Shown: piece by piece, positions 31,839-39,451 of the stretch | How positions within the stretch are numbered: the stretch's first letter is position 1 | How the letters are laid out: every line of letters begins with the position of its first letter | Translations under genes and position numbers: made by a program | The notes under the pieces: generated by a model | The model's database searches: none | What the model was told of the DNA's origin: nothing | What the model saw: only the letters and a program-made list of their open reading frames with translations | Origin: Nannocystis exedens | GTDB taxonomy: Bacteria > Myxococcota_A > Polyangia > Nannocystales > Nannocystaceae | Direction: 5' to 3' | Assembly: GCF_002343915.1 (NCBI RefSeq) | Contig: NZ_NETK01000001.1 | Coordinates: 9,820,001-9,884,000, forward strand | Length of the DNA: 64,000 bases

Positions 31839-32943
31839 CGAGCTCGCGCAGCAGGATCCGGGCGCGCAGGCGGCGGCGCTCGTCGGCGCCGGGGCCGGCG
31901 ACGAAGGCCCGCAGCAGCGCGCGGGCCTCGGCGCGGGCGGCCGGGTCGGCGGCGTCGGCCAGCAGCGTGCCGAGGTTGAAGGTCAGCTCGAGCGGCAGCT
32001 TGGCGGGGGTCTTGGTGTCGAGCCCGCGCTCGGCGAGCGCCCTGCGGTAGGCGACCTCGGCGGGGCCGCGCTCGTGGCGACGGGCGTAGCTCACCCCGAG
32101 GCCGAGGAACGCCGCGTAGCGCAGGCGCGGCGAGGGGGCGGCGGAGGCCTGCTGGTACAGCCGCACCGCCTCGTCGAGGTTGCCCGCCGCGAGCTCGGCG
32201 GCGGCCCAGGCGAGCGCCGCCGCGTGGTCGTCGGGCGTCAGCTCGAGCGCGCGGGCGAAGCGGCGCCGGCCGTCGCCCGGCTCGGACGAGAGGAACGCGA
32301 TCCGCCCGCACGCGGCCGCCAGGACCGCTGCGCCTTCGCGGTCGCGCAGGCGGGCGAGCAGCGGGTCGGCGCGGTCGCGGCAGATCGGCGCGGCCCGCTC
32401 GCGCGGGTCGGCGTCGTGCAGCGCGGTGAAGCGCAGCGCCAGGCTCAGCGCGTAGGGGTCGTCGGCGGTGACCGCCAGCGCGGCCGCGACGTCGCGCGCC
32501 AGCGCGGCCGCCTCGACCGGCTCGTCGCGCTTGCTCGGGTCCTCGGCCCGCCGCGCCACGGCGTCGAGGTACACCGCGACGTCGCGGGTCAGGCGGTAGA
32601 CCGCGCGCGCCCCGGCCGTCAGCGGCAGCTCGCCGACCGCCGCGTCGATGTCGCCGACCCGCCCCGACTCGTGGGCCAGCACCGCCAGCGCGTAGGCCCG
32701 CGCCGTCGAGCCCGGATCGCGGCGCAGCAGGGCGAACCGGATCGCCAGGGCGCCCGCGTCGTCGCCGCAGCGGAGCAGCACGTCGGCCCGGGCGAGCGCC
32801 CGGGAGCTGTCCCCGGGGACAGGCGCCGGGGCGCACGGATCGACCGGCGCCGGCGCCGGGGGCGGAGCGGGCGGCGCCTTGTCCGGCGCCGTCTGACGCG
32901 CGCAGGCGAGCAGGAGCGCGCAGAGGAGCGGGACGCGGGGCAC
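31831..32943 (-). CDS. TPR-repeat lipoprotein
   Basis: 370 residues. MPRVPLLCALLLAC is a short lipoprotein signal, followed by a Pro/Ala linker. The mature part is a run of helix pairs with TPR spacing (ALARADVLLRCGDDAGALAIRFALLRRDPGSTARAYALAVLAHESG split over two repeats; AAAELAAGNLDEAVRLYQQAS; LGLGVSYARRHERGPAEVAYRRALAE). Such proteins are scaffolds in the envelope. A CTGTCCCCGGGGACAG palindrome of the array type (32805-32832) lies in the codons just after the linker. The gene's 3' end has a stray copy at 29.73 kb. Confidence 0.82.
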   Translation of the reverse strand: MPRVPLLCALLLACARQTAPDKAPPAPPPAPAPVDPCAPAPVPGDSSRALARADVLLRCGDDAGALAIRFALLRRDPGSTARAYALAVLAHESGRVGDIDAAVGELPLTAGARAVYRLTRDVAVYLDAVARRAEDPSKRDEPVEAAALARDVAAALAVTADDPYALSLALRFTALHDADPRERAAPICRDRADPLLARLRDREGAAVLAAACGRIAFLSSEPGDGRRRFARALELTPDDHAAALAWAAAELAAGNLDEAVRLYQQASAAPSPRLRYAAFLGLGVSYARRHERGPAEVAYRRALAERGLDTKTPAKLPLELTFNLGTLLADAADPAARAEARALLRAFVAGPGADERRRLRARILLRELGD

Positions 32944-32958
32944 GGAGCGGCCAGGATA

Positions 32959-33527
32959 TCAGTGTGGCGCGAAGTTCTCCACGAAGCGGGAGAGGTCGGG
33001 CCAACCGCGGACGCGGTCGAGCAGGACCCCGGCGAACCATGCCTCGGCTGCCGTGAGGTTCGAGCTCACGACGACGTCACCGCCGGAGCACCGCCGGGCC
33101 CGCCACGGTCGCTCGAGGTCGCCGCCGTCCAGGTCCATGTCCGAGCGCCGTGCCGAGAGGCCGAGGCGCTCTCGCCACGCGTGCATGGATCGCCGGCACC
33201 GGACGCGGCCGAGCTCGGCGTGCCCCTGCAGCACGGCCTCGTCGCCGCCGGCGCCCGCTCGAACAGGGCCTCGCACTCGCGGCCGACCCACACCACGAAG
33301 AGCAGCTTCACCTCGTTTCGATCGGCCACGACGCGGCGGCAGGCGCCGTAATTGGGCTGAAGCCGTGCCGCTCGCAACGAATGCAACCCACCCCCCTCGC
33401 CGGTCGAGTTCGCCGTGTCGAGTCCTCGTCGCACGCCCGGCCGGGCGCCGCCATCGAACACGCCCACCGCGTCGGTCCGCGCGGGGGGTCGCGTCGGAAT
33501 AAAATGACCTTCTGGACATGTCATCAC
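32959..33527 (-). pseudogene. Small gene with internal frameshift, unknown family
   Basis: Two minus-strand frames join into one plausible protein. The 5' part reads CRRVVADRNEVKLLFVVWVG then RECEALFERA; near 33250 the sense continues in the next frame as GGDEAVLQGHAELGRVRCRR, MHAWRERLGLSARRSD, then VVVSSNLTAAEAWFAGVLLD and ends DLSRFVENFAPH at 32959. A single missing or extra base in the GCGCCGGCGGCG stretch would join them. The start lies near a two-unit CATG copy (MMTCPEGHF). It follows no recognised family. Whether decayed or mis-sequenced is open. Confidence 0.5.
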
Positions 33528-33652
33528 ATTCGCCTCGATTCGTCGTACCCCGCGCCGGCGGGCGACCCGCCGTGAGCAGAGGCCGATCGGCGACGAATGT
33601 CGACAGTCTGAATAGGCGGAGTCGACGCGCGTCCGTGCGCATCGAGGTTTCC

Positions 33653-34288
33653 ATGCAAAAGATCATCCTGACCCTGTTGGCGGTCCTCTTCGGCGTGACC
33701 GGTTGCAGCTTCACGCTCGCGTCGCACGGCGGTTGGGGGTCGGACGGCCCCGCGCCGCCGATGGCCGGCCGCGGCCACGGCTGGGCCTCCTCGGGCGACC
33801 CGGGCCGGCATGGCCGCGGCAAGCCGGCCCGCCGCGCCGACGCCGGCGAGCCACCCGCCACCCGGCCGGGCGGCGCGGCCCCCACCGAGGCGAAGCCGCC
33901 GACGATCACCTGGGTGGGCGAGGAGCCGACGGAGGCGAAGCCGCCGGCGATCACGTGGGCGGGCGAGCTGCCGAAGAAGAAGGCGAAGCAGCCGGGCATC
34001 ACGTACGTGGGCGAGCTGCCGAAGAAGAAGGCGAAGCAGCCGGGCATCACGTACGTGGGCGAGCTGCCGAAGAAGAAGGCGAAGCAGCCGGGCATCTCGT
34101 ACGTGGGCGAGGGGCCGAAGAAGAAGCCGGCGATCGCGTACGTGGGGGAGGGGCCGAAGAAGGCGAAGCAGCCGGGCATCACGTACGTGGGCGAGGGGCC
34201 GAAGAAGAAGGCGAAGCAGCCGAGCAAGCGCGCCGGCAAGCCGCCGGCGATCACCCGGGGCGGCACGGCCCCGCCGCGCCCGGGATGA
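33653..34288 (+). CDS. Repeat lipoprotein with Lys/Pro-rich 16-residue repeats
   Basis: 211 residues. MQKIILTLLAVLFGVTGC is a lipoprotein signal. After a His/Gly/Pro-rich stretch, residues about 80-200 are tandem copies of KKKAKQPGITYVGELP (48 bp each), with shortened and changed versions (TEAKPPTITWVGEEP, KKPAIAYVGEGP). The repeats are strongly basic and each has a short ITYVG strand, as in elastic or cell-wall-binding repeat proteins. Copy number is likely variable because adjacent units are nearly identical at DNA level. The gene is followed directly by an intrinsic terminator built from CATG units. Confidence 0.8.
   Translation: MQKIILTLLAVLFGVTGCSFTLASHGGWGSDGPAPPMAGRGHGWASSGDPGRHGRGKPARRADAGEPPATRPGGAAPTEAKPPTITWVGEEPTEAKPPAITWAGELPKKKAKQPGITYVGELPKKKAKQPGITYVGELPKKKAKQPGISYVGEGPKKKPAIAYVGEGPKKAKQPGITYVGEGPKKKAKQPSKRAGKPPAITRGGTAPPRPG
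33893..34233 (+). repeat. 48-bp tandem repeats inside the lipoprotein gene
   Basis: Units start with GTGGGCGAGCTGCCGAAGAA and continue GGCGAAGCAGCCGGGCATC; the three central copies (about 33957-34104) are almost identical. Flanking copies carry deletions of 6-15 bp, always in multiples of three, so the frame is kept. Confidence 0.85.
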
Positions 34289-34334
34289 GGTCGAGCAGGC
34301 GCGGCGCACGAGGCGCGGGCCGAACCTGCTCACA

Positions 34335-34367
34335 CGGCCATGTCCATGAGGACATGGCCGTTTTTTT
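34335..34367 (+). terminator. Intrinsic terminator made from two CATG units
   Basis: CGGCCATGTCC and GGACATGGCCG form a perfect 11-bp stem with an ATGA loop, followed by seven T. It lies 47 bp after the repeat-lipoprotein stop. This is the clearest factor-independent terminator in the window, and shows that the array unit can act at RNA level. Confidence 0.88.
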
Positions 34368-34393
34368 ATGTCCGAAGCGCCATCCACTGCCCG
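34338..34393. repeat. 14-bp unit array, four units (includes the terminator)
   Basis: ccatgtccatgagg, acatggccgttttt, ttatgtccgaagcg, ccatccactgcccg. The units keep the 14-bp phase through the T-run. Confidence 0.82.
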
Positions 34394-34450
34394 CGGGCGC
34401 CTGCGGCGTGATCGCCGCGATGGCGCGCCGCGGGCGCGAGCGTAGGAAAA

Positions 34451-34492
34451 GACATGCTCGAAAGAGCATGTCCTTCAGGCATGCACGAGCGC
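34451..34492. repeat. 14-bp unit array, three units, with GAAA-loop hairpin
   Basis: acatgctcgaaaga, gcatgtccttcagg, then a third unit one base early. GACATGCTC-gaaa-GAGCATGTC is a perfect 9-bp stem closed by a GNRA-type tetraloop. It ends 18 bp before the stop of the minus-strand VWA lipoprotein, convergent with the repeat lipoprotein. Confidence 0.85.
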
Positions 34493-34510
34493 GCGCGGCG
34501 ACCGCCCCGT

Positions 34511-35629
34511 TCAATCGGGGATGAAGCCGTCGCAGGCCGCGTCGACCACGGTCGTCAGCGCCTCGTCGAAGGCGGCGCCGATCGGGTCGTCGCCGCGGCT
34601 CTCGCACATCGTGCGGTACATGCCGCGGGCGCCGAAGGTCTCGGCGACCTCGCGCAGCACCTTCGAGTCCTTGACCTCGCCGCCGCCGTAGGCGTTGTCG
34701 CAGCCGCCCTCGTCGCCGCCGATGCCGAGGAACACCACGCGCGCGGCGTCGCCCTTGGCGGCGACGATCGCGTCGTGGATCTCGCCGGCGTCGTCGGGGC
34801 CGACCAGCGACTCGTCCTCGTCGGTGATGGCGACCACGAACAGCACCGCGTCGGCGCGCGCGAACCCGGCGTTGACGGCGACGCCCGGGTCGAGCGCCTT
34901 CGCGGCCGTCCACGCCGGCTGCTCGTCCTCGTCGTCCTCGTCGCTGCAGGTGTCGGGGATCGACTCGTAGCCGCCGTTGTCGCCGCCCTTGCCCTCCAGG
35001 GCCTCGTCCTGGAACGGCAGCTGGACCACGCAGGCGAAGCTCTGCGCCAGCGTCGGATCGTCGGCGGCCAGCCAGTTGCGGCCGTCGGGGAACTCGCAGT
35101 CGGTGTCGCCGGCGCCGTAGTTGTGGAAGTGCGGCGGCTTCGGGCAGGCGTTGATGACGGCGACGTGGAAGTCGTCGATGCCGTCGCCGACCGCGAGCGC
35201 GAGCGTCGCCTGGATCTCGGCGAAGGTCGACGGCAGCGAGGCCAGCGCGTCGGCCATGGTCGCCGAGGCGTCGACGACCAGCAGCACGTCGACCTTGGTG
35301 CATGCCTCGGAGATGTCGGGCAGGTCGGGGCCGGGCAGCGTCGAGGCCGAGGCGTCGCCGGTCGCCGGCGACGAGTCGCTGTCGTCCGCGCTGGTCGCGG
35401 TGGTCGTCGGCGCGGCGCCGGTGGTCTCGCCCGCGCTGCCGCTGCCGTCGGTCGGCGACTGCGTGTCGCTGCCGCTGATGCCCGTCGTCGTCGTGCCCGC
35501 GGTGGCCCCGGCGGTGGCGCCGGTCAGGCCGGTGGCGAAGCCGCCGGCGTCGGAGTCATCGCCGCCGGCGCATCCGGCGAGCGTGGCGACATGACCGAAG
35601 AGACAGATGGCGGCCCGCGAGATCCTCAT
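34511..35629 (-). CDS. Lipoprotein with von Willebrand factor A-like domain
   Basis: 372 residues. MRISRAAICLFGHVATLAGC is the lipoprotein signal; a Thr/Gly/Ser/Asp linker of about 75 residues follows. The domain from about 110 has VDVLLVVDASATMADALASLPSTF: a MIDAS-like DxSxT in which the second Ser is replaced by Ala (D-A-S-A-T), then FHVAVINACP, VLFVVAITDEDES and a C-terminal helix. Cys pairs (ACTK, SFACVV, DTCSDE, GGCDN, TMCES, AACDG) suggest disulfides. The signal peptide's central codons coincide with array units (35589-35616). Probably surface-exposed adhesion or binding. Confidence 0.85.
   Translation of the reverse strand: MRISRAAICLFGHVATLAGCAGGDDSDAGGFATGLTGATAGATAGTTTTGISGSDTQSPTDGSGSAGETTGAAPTTTATSADDSDSSPATGDASASTLPGPDLPDISEACTKVDVLLVVDASATMADALASLPSTFAEIQATLALAVGDGIDDFHVAVINACPKPPHFHNYGAGDTDCEFPDGRNWLAADDPTLAQSFACVVQLPFQDEALEGKGGDNGGYESIPDTCSDEDDEDEQPAWTAAKALDPGVAVNAGFARADAVLFVVAITDEDESLVGPDDAGEIHDAIVAAKGDAARVVFLGIGGDEGGCDNAYGGGEVKDSKVLREVAETFGARGMYRTMCESRGDDPIGAAFDEALTTVVDAACDGFIPD
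35589..35616. repeat. Two 14-bp units inside a signal-peptide coding region
   Basis: acatgaccgaagag and acagatggcggccc, read on the minus strand as the CLFGHVA part of the VWA lipoprotein signal peptide. Confidence 0.5.
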
Positions 35630-35713
35630 GCGGCGTGACCGTAGGTGCGCATTTCCACGCGGGCGTCACGGCCGTGTCGCAGGTCGGCGGCGGCTCCGCC
35701 GGGACTCACGCCA

Positions 35714-36610
35714 CTACACCGGCTGCGGATCCCAGGCGGCCAGCGCCCGGTAGAACACGGCCGGGTCGAGCTGCGGCGGCAGGCCGGCGACCTGGCCGTC
35801 GCCGAGCTCGATCGCCGTCCAGCCTCCGGCCTGGCGCTCGGCGAGGTCGAGGCTGAAGAAGCGACTCGGCACGCGGCCGGCGAGCGCGGCGAATTCCGGC
35901 GGCGCGGCCGAGTCGGCGATCTCCCACGCCGGCGACTCGACGAGCGCGCGCCCGTCGGCGATGAAGCGCCGCCACTCGCGGGGGAGCGGCATGTCGCTCC
36001 TCGGGTGGTTCCCGAGCGGCACCAGCGGTTCATAGGCGCGGAAGACCAGCCCGCCGACGAGGTCGTCGCCCTGGCGCTCGAGGAAGTTGCCGACCACGCG
36101 GCGGACCTCGGCGCCGTCGTCGGCCGCGCGGATGAAGCAGGCGTCGCTCCACTCGTGCTTGCGCGACTTGACGTAGTCCTTGACGACCAGCGCGCGCCCG
36201 CCGAAGCGCGCCAGGGCGGCCTCGATCCGCGACCACGCGAAGCCGTCCTCGCGCGGCAGCACCACCGTCTCCGGGGTGTCGTCGGCGAGGTACGGCAGCG
36301 CGGCGGGCAGCAGGTGCGCGCTGCGATAGGCCGCCGGGTCGTTGACGAGCTGCAGGCCGCGGGCGACGAGGCCCGCGTGCAGCGCGTCGTAGGCGGCGAC
36401 CGGCAACATCCAGCCGCGGTAGATCGCGACCTCGGCGCCCTCGCTGGCCGGGACGCGGCGCAGCGCGGCGGCGACGTCTCCGGCGACCAGCGCCTCGAAG
36501 TCGACGCACGACCACGCGACGCCGGCGACGTCGGCGGCCGCGACCTCGGGCGCGAACGCGCGATCGGGGCCCCGCTCGAGCAGCGGATCGGTGCAGAACA
36601 GTACGCGCAT
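35714..36610 (-). CDS. ATP-grasp-type protein (R2K-like)
   Basis: 298 residues, start MRVLFCTDPLLERGPDRAF. The N-terminal half has a Rossmann-like pattern; from about 130 come ATP-grasp features: LVVKDYVKSRKHEWSDACFI (the lysine and loop typical of the R2K branch), GDDLVGGLVFRAYEPLV, EWRRFIADG, and the acidic metal-binding end SLDLAERQAGGWTAIELGDGQVAGL. Enzymes of this branch are predicted peptide- or amino-acid ligases. Upstream in-frame codons are Arg-rich and were excluded. No partner gene is adjacent. Confidence 0.82.
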   Translation of the reverse strand: MRVLFCTDPLLERGPDRAFAPEVAAADVAGVAWSCVDFEALVAGDVAAALRRVPASEGAEVAIYRGWMLPVAAYDALHAGLVARGLQLVNDPAAYRSAHLLPAALPYLADDTPETVVLPREDGFAWSRIEAALARFGGRALVVKDYVKSRKHEWSDACFIRAADDGAEVRRVVGNFLERQGDDLVGGLVFRAYEPLVPLGNHPRSDMPLPREWRRFIADGRALVESPAWEIADSAAPPEFAALAGRVPSRFFSLDLAERQAGGWTAIELGDGQVAGLPPQLDPAVFYRALAAWDPQPV

Positions 36611-37643
36611 GCGGGCATCGTAGCGGGCGCCGGCGCGGGCTGCTGCCCCCGCGTCCGCGGGCTCGCGCGCGCGAGCGGCCGACAGCGGCGTGCGCGACCG
36701 GTTCCGCTTCGACCTGTTCGCCTCGTACGACTCGCGCGACGACTGCGTGCAGTACCGCGAACCGGACCGGGAATTCGTCCGCCGGTGCGCGCCGGCTCGT
36801 CCGACCGGGCCTGGCGAGCGAGCGCGACACGCCGCTGGAGCCGGAACCGCCGCCGGCGGCGCGAGTTCCTGGGCGACCTCGGGTGGCACGTCACCTGTCC
36901 CGAGGGCCTCGTGACCTTTCGGGCATGAGCGGAGGTTTGGGCTCGGACCGGGCCCGGGACGCTCGCGGACGACGACCTCATCCGCCGGCGCGAGGCCCCG
37001 GTCGGCGGCGCAGACGTGCGCCGCGGCGCGTCCGACTCGCGGGTCAGCCGCCCGACCTCGACCGGGAGTGACGCGCCGCGCACCGGCCCGGAGCGCGGCG
37101 CAGCCGGCCCACGACGGCCGCGTTTGCGCCCGGTCGGGCCGCTGGGCCGGAGCCCCCGGGCTGCGCCCGCGCGACCCGGCGCTACGCTTGCCGCGGCGTG
37201 ACCGATTCGCGGCCGACAGCCGAGCGCGTGCTCCCCTCCGCCCACGAGCCCCCCTTCGCCGACCGGGCGCAGCCGGCCCGCGGCGCTCGCACCGACCTGG
37301 CGCTCGGGACAGGTCGCCGCGGCGCAGGCGCGGCCGACCTGTGCGAAGAGACAGGCCCGACCACGGCCCGCGGCGACCTGCGCGAACGGACAGGCCGCAG
37401 CGCAGGCAGCGACGACGTGCGCGAACGGACAGGCCGCAGCGCAGGCGGGCCCGACCTGCGCGAAGGGACAGGTCGCCGCGCGGGCCGCGGCTGCCGCCTC
37501 GACGGCGAGCGCGGCGAGCTCGGGGACGCCTCGCGCGGAGCGACGAACTCCGTCCTCGCCGGCGAAGTGCCCCCAGGGAGAGGTCGAATCACGCGCCCCA
37601 TGTCCCCGCGGACACGTCCGCCCGCGCGCGAGGAGGCTCGGGC
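36611..37643. other. Long gene-free region, about 1 kb, with 39-bp repeats
   Basis: No protein-like frame on either strand. It holds the 37.3-37.5 kb repeat cluster and, at 37596-37623, a two-unit CATG copy (ccatgtccccgcgg, acacgtccgcccgc) just ahead of the histidine kinase start. Confidence 0.5.
37300..37480. repeat. Five hairpin units of the CCTG/ACAGG type, 39-bp period
   Basis: ACAGG begins at 37309, 37351, 37390, 37429 and 37468 (steps 42, 39, 39, 39). Each is preceded by a match to CCTGYGCGAANRG, so each unit can form CCTGT-N8-ACAGG-like stems. This is the 14-bp family hairpin with compensated stem changes (CATG replaced by CCTG/CAGG), embedded in a longer GC-rich period. Confidence 0.75.
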
Positions 37644-38642
37644 ATGAAGCTGCGAGCGCGGGTGGCGGCGGCGCTGTTCGTCGTCGCGGCGCCGGTTTTG
37701 ATCGGGGCGAGCGCGCTGCCGGAGCCGCTGCTCGGGCGCACCGGCGCCCTGGGCCTCGGCTTCGGCCTCGGACTCGCGGCCGCGCTCGGCGTCGCGGGGC
37801 CGCTGGTAAGGCGGATCCGCCGGCTCGCCGAAGCCGCCCGCGACGCCGCCGAGAGCGGCCACCGCCGCGAGATCGAGGTCCGCGGCGACGACGAGCTGGC
37901 CGAGCTGGCCCACAGCCTCAACGTCGTCGGGCGAGCCGTGCGCGACCACGCCGCCCTCGGCGAGCGGCGCAACGCCGCCCTGCGCGACGTCGTCGTCGAC
38001 GCCACCCACGACGTCATGCTGCCGCTGACGGCCCTGCACGGGCACCTCGGCGACCTCGGCCCCGGCGCGGCGATCGCCGAGGTCCACCACATCGCCGGGC
38101 TGCTGCGCAACCTCGCCGCCGCGGCCGCGCTGGCGACGGAGGTCGCGCCGGCGCGCACAGCGATCGACCTCAGCGCGGTGCTGCTGCGCGTGGTGGTCCG
38201 CGCGACCGTGCAGGCGCGCAAGGCCGGGGTCGAGCTGGTCTCGGCGGTGCCGGAGGCGACGGTGTGGATCGAGGGCGACGCGCTGCTGATCGAGCAGGCG
38301 ATCGTCAACGTGATCGACAACGCGGTCGCCTACAACTACCGCGGCGGCCACGTGGCCGCCGTGCTGGTCCGCCGCGGCCAGGACGGCTTCGCCCTGCGGG
38401 TCGAGGACGACGGCCCCGGCGTGAAGCCCGACGAGCTGCCGCGCCTGACCGAACGCTACTTCCGCGGCGCCCACGGCGAGCAGGCCCGCCCCGGCGGGCG
38501 CGGGCTCGGGCTCCACATCGCCGCCCGCGTCGCCGAGGCCCACGGCTTCTCGCTCGAGCTGGCCCGCGGGCCCTACGGCGGGCTGTGCGTCGAGCTGCGC
38601 GGCCGCCGGCGCGCGGCGCGTGAGCGAAGGGCCATGTCCTAG
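37644..38642 (+). CDS. Membrane histidine kinase, short, unusual H-box
   Basis: 332 residues. Two hydrophobic segments (AAALFVVAAPVLIGASALP; LGLGFGLGLAAALGVAGPL) leave almost no periplasmic loop, so the sensor is in the membrane. A HAMP-like linker (RIRRLAEAARDAAESGHRREI) leads to the H-box DATHDVMLPLTALHG, a variant of the usual SHELRTPL, then NVIDNAVAYN, EDDGPGVKPDE and GGRGLGLHIAARV of the ATP-binding domain. The stop codon TAG lies inside the first unit of a CATG array, so the last residues (AMS) are encoded by the array. No response regulator is adjacent. Confidence 0.85.
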   Translation: MKLRARVAAALFVVAAPVLIGASALPEPLLGRTGALGLGFGLGLAAALGVAGPLVRRIRRLAEAARDAAESGHRREIEVRGDDELAELAHSLNVVGRAVRDHAALGERRNAALRDVVVDATHDVMLPLTALHGHLGDLGPGAAIAEVHHIAGLLRNLAAAAALATEVAPARTAIDLSAVLLRVVVRATVQARKAGVELVSAVPEATVWIEGDALLIEQAIVNVIDNAVAYNYRGGHVAAVLVRRGQDGFALRVEDDGPGVKPDELPRLTERYFRGAHGEQARPGGRGLGLHIAARVAEAHGFSLELARGPYGGLCVELRGRRRAARERRAMS

Positions 38643-38715
38643 AGGGCATGTCCATATAGGCATGTGCTGCGGGTCATGTCCGGAAGGACATGCCCGAGCG
38701 ACCACGCCCCGGATC
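38632..38715. repeat. 14-bp unit array, six units, joining two convergent stop codons
   Basis: ccatgtcctagagg, gcatgtccatatag, gcatgtgctgcggg, tcatgtccggaagg, acatgcccgagcga, ccacgccccggatc. CATGTCC-ggaa-GGACATG is a perfect stem. The array begins within the kinase's last codons and its last unit overlaps the stop of the minus-strand gene at 38714. Confidence 0.9.
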
Positions 38716-39451
38716 AGCGGTTGTCGAGCGCGACGCGGCGGAAGGACCCGCACCCGCCGGTCGACGGGGCGCCCGGCGTGGCGAAGCACGGGATGCCCGG
38801 GTCCGGCCCGTCGACGAGGACGTTGCAGCGCCAGTTCCAGCCGTCGCCGACGGCGAGGTCGCCGGGGAAGGTCGAGACGAGCCGGAAGGTCGCGCGCTGG
38901 TCCGGCGGCAAGGTCGTGACCTCGCGGTCGTCGCGGTCCTCGTCGTCGAGGAAGACGTTGCCGCCCGCGGGCGCGAAGCCGACGAGGCTGACGTCGTGGA
39001 GCGCCAACGGCACCTCGCAGCCGTTGTGCAGCTCCACGACGGCGCGCGGCGGCGCGCCGCGGATCGCCCGCAGCTCGACCCCCAGGCAGTTCACGACCCG
39101 GCGGCGCTCCTCCGCCTCGCTCTGCCGCGCGAACTCGGCCCGCCGCGCCTCCGCCTCGCGTTCGTCGAGCACGACGGCGACGATGTAGCCGCCCGCGAGG
39201 AGGACGTGCATGACGACAGGGCCCCAGGTGCGCCGGCCGACCCACCGCATGGCGAAGCTCGTCACCACCGCGTAGGCGATGAGGAGCATCATCGACATGT
39301 GGGCGGCGAAGCCCCTGAGATCGAGGACGCCGCGCGGCGGATCGAACAGCAAATCGCCGAACACGTACGCGTACAGGACGACCAGCGCCGCCAGAGCGAG
39401 GCCGTGGATCCGCCACGCCGGCCGCGGGTCATGGCTCCCGGGCGCGGTCAC
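38714..39451 (-). CDS. Membrane protein with C-terminal beta domain, unknown
   Basis: 245 residues from a GTG start that overlaps the upstream gene's TGA (GTGA), so translation is coupled. Three membrane helices (LALAALVVLYAYVFGDLLF; HMSMMLLIAYAVVTSFAM; WGPVVMHVLLAGGYIVAVVL), then a charged helix (DEREAEARRAEFARQSEAEERRR) and an extracytoplasmic-looking beta domain with Cys (VVNCLGVEL, NGCEVPLALHDVSLVGF, WRCNVLVDG, IPCFATPG, GGCGSF). No family recognised; it works with the lipoprotein encoded just upstream, by inference. Confidence 0.72.
   Translation of the reverse strand: MTAPGSHDPRPAWRIHGLALAALVVLYAYVFGDLLFDPPRGVLDLRGFAAHMSMMLLIAYAVVTSFAMRWVGRRTWGPVVMHVLLAGGYIVAVVLDEREAEARRAEFARQSEAEERRRVVNCLGVELRAIRGAPPRAVVELHNGCEVPLALHDVSLVGFAPAGGNVFLDDEDRDDREVTTLPPDQRATFRLVSTFPGDLAVGDGWNWRCNVLVDGPDPGIPCFATPGAPSTGGCGSFRRVALDNR

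Noticed and set aside
36611..37643. N-terminal extension of the histidine kinase at 37644
   Set aside because: The upstream in-frame codons are Arg/Pro/Gly-rich and cover the 39-bp repeats; the kinase's first membrane helix begins naturally at MKLRARV.
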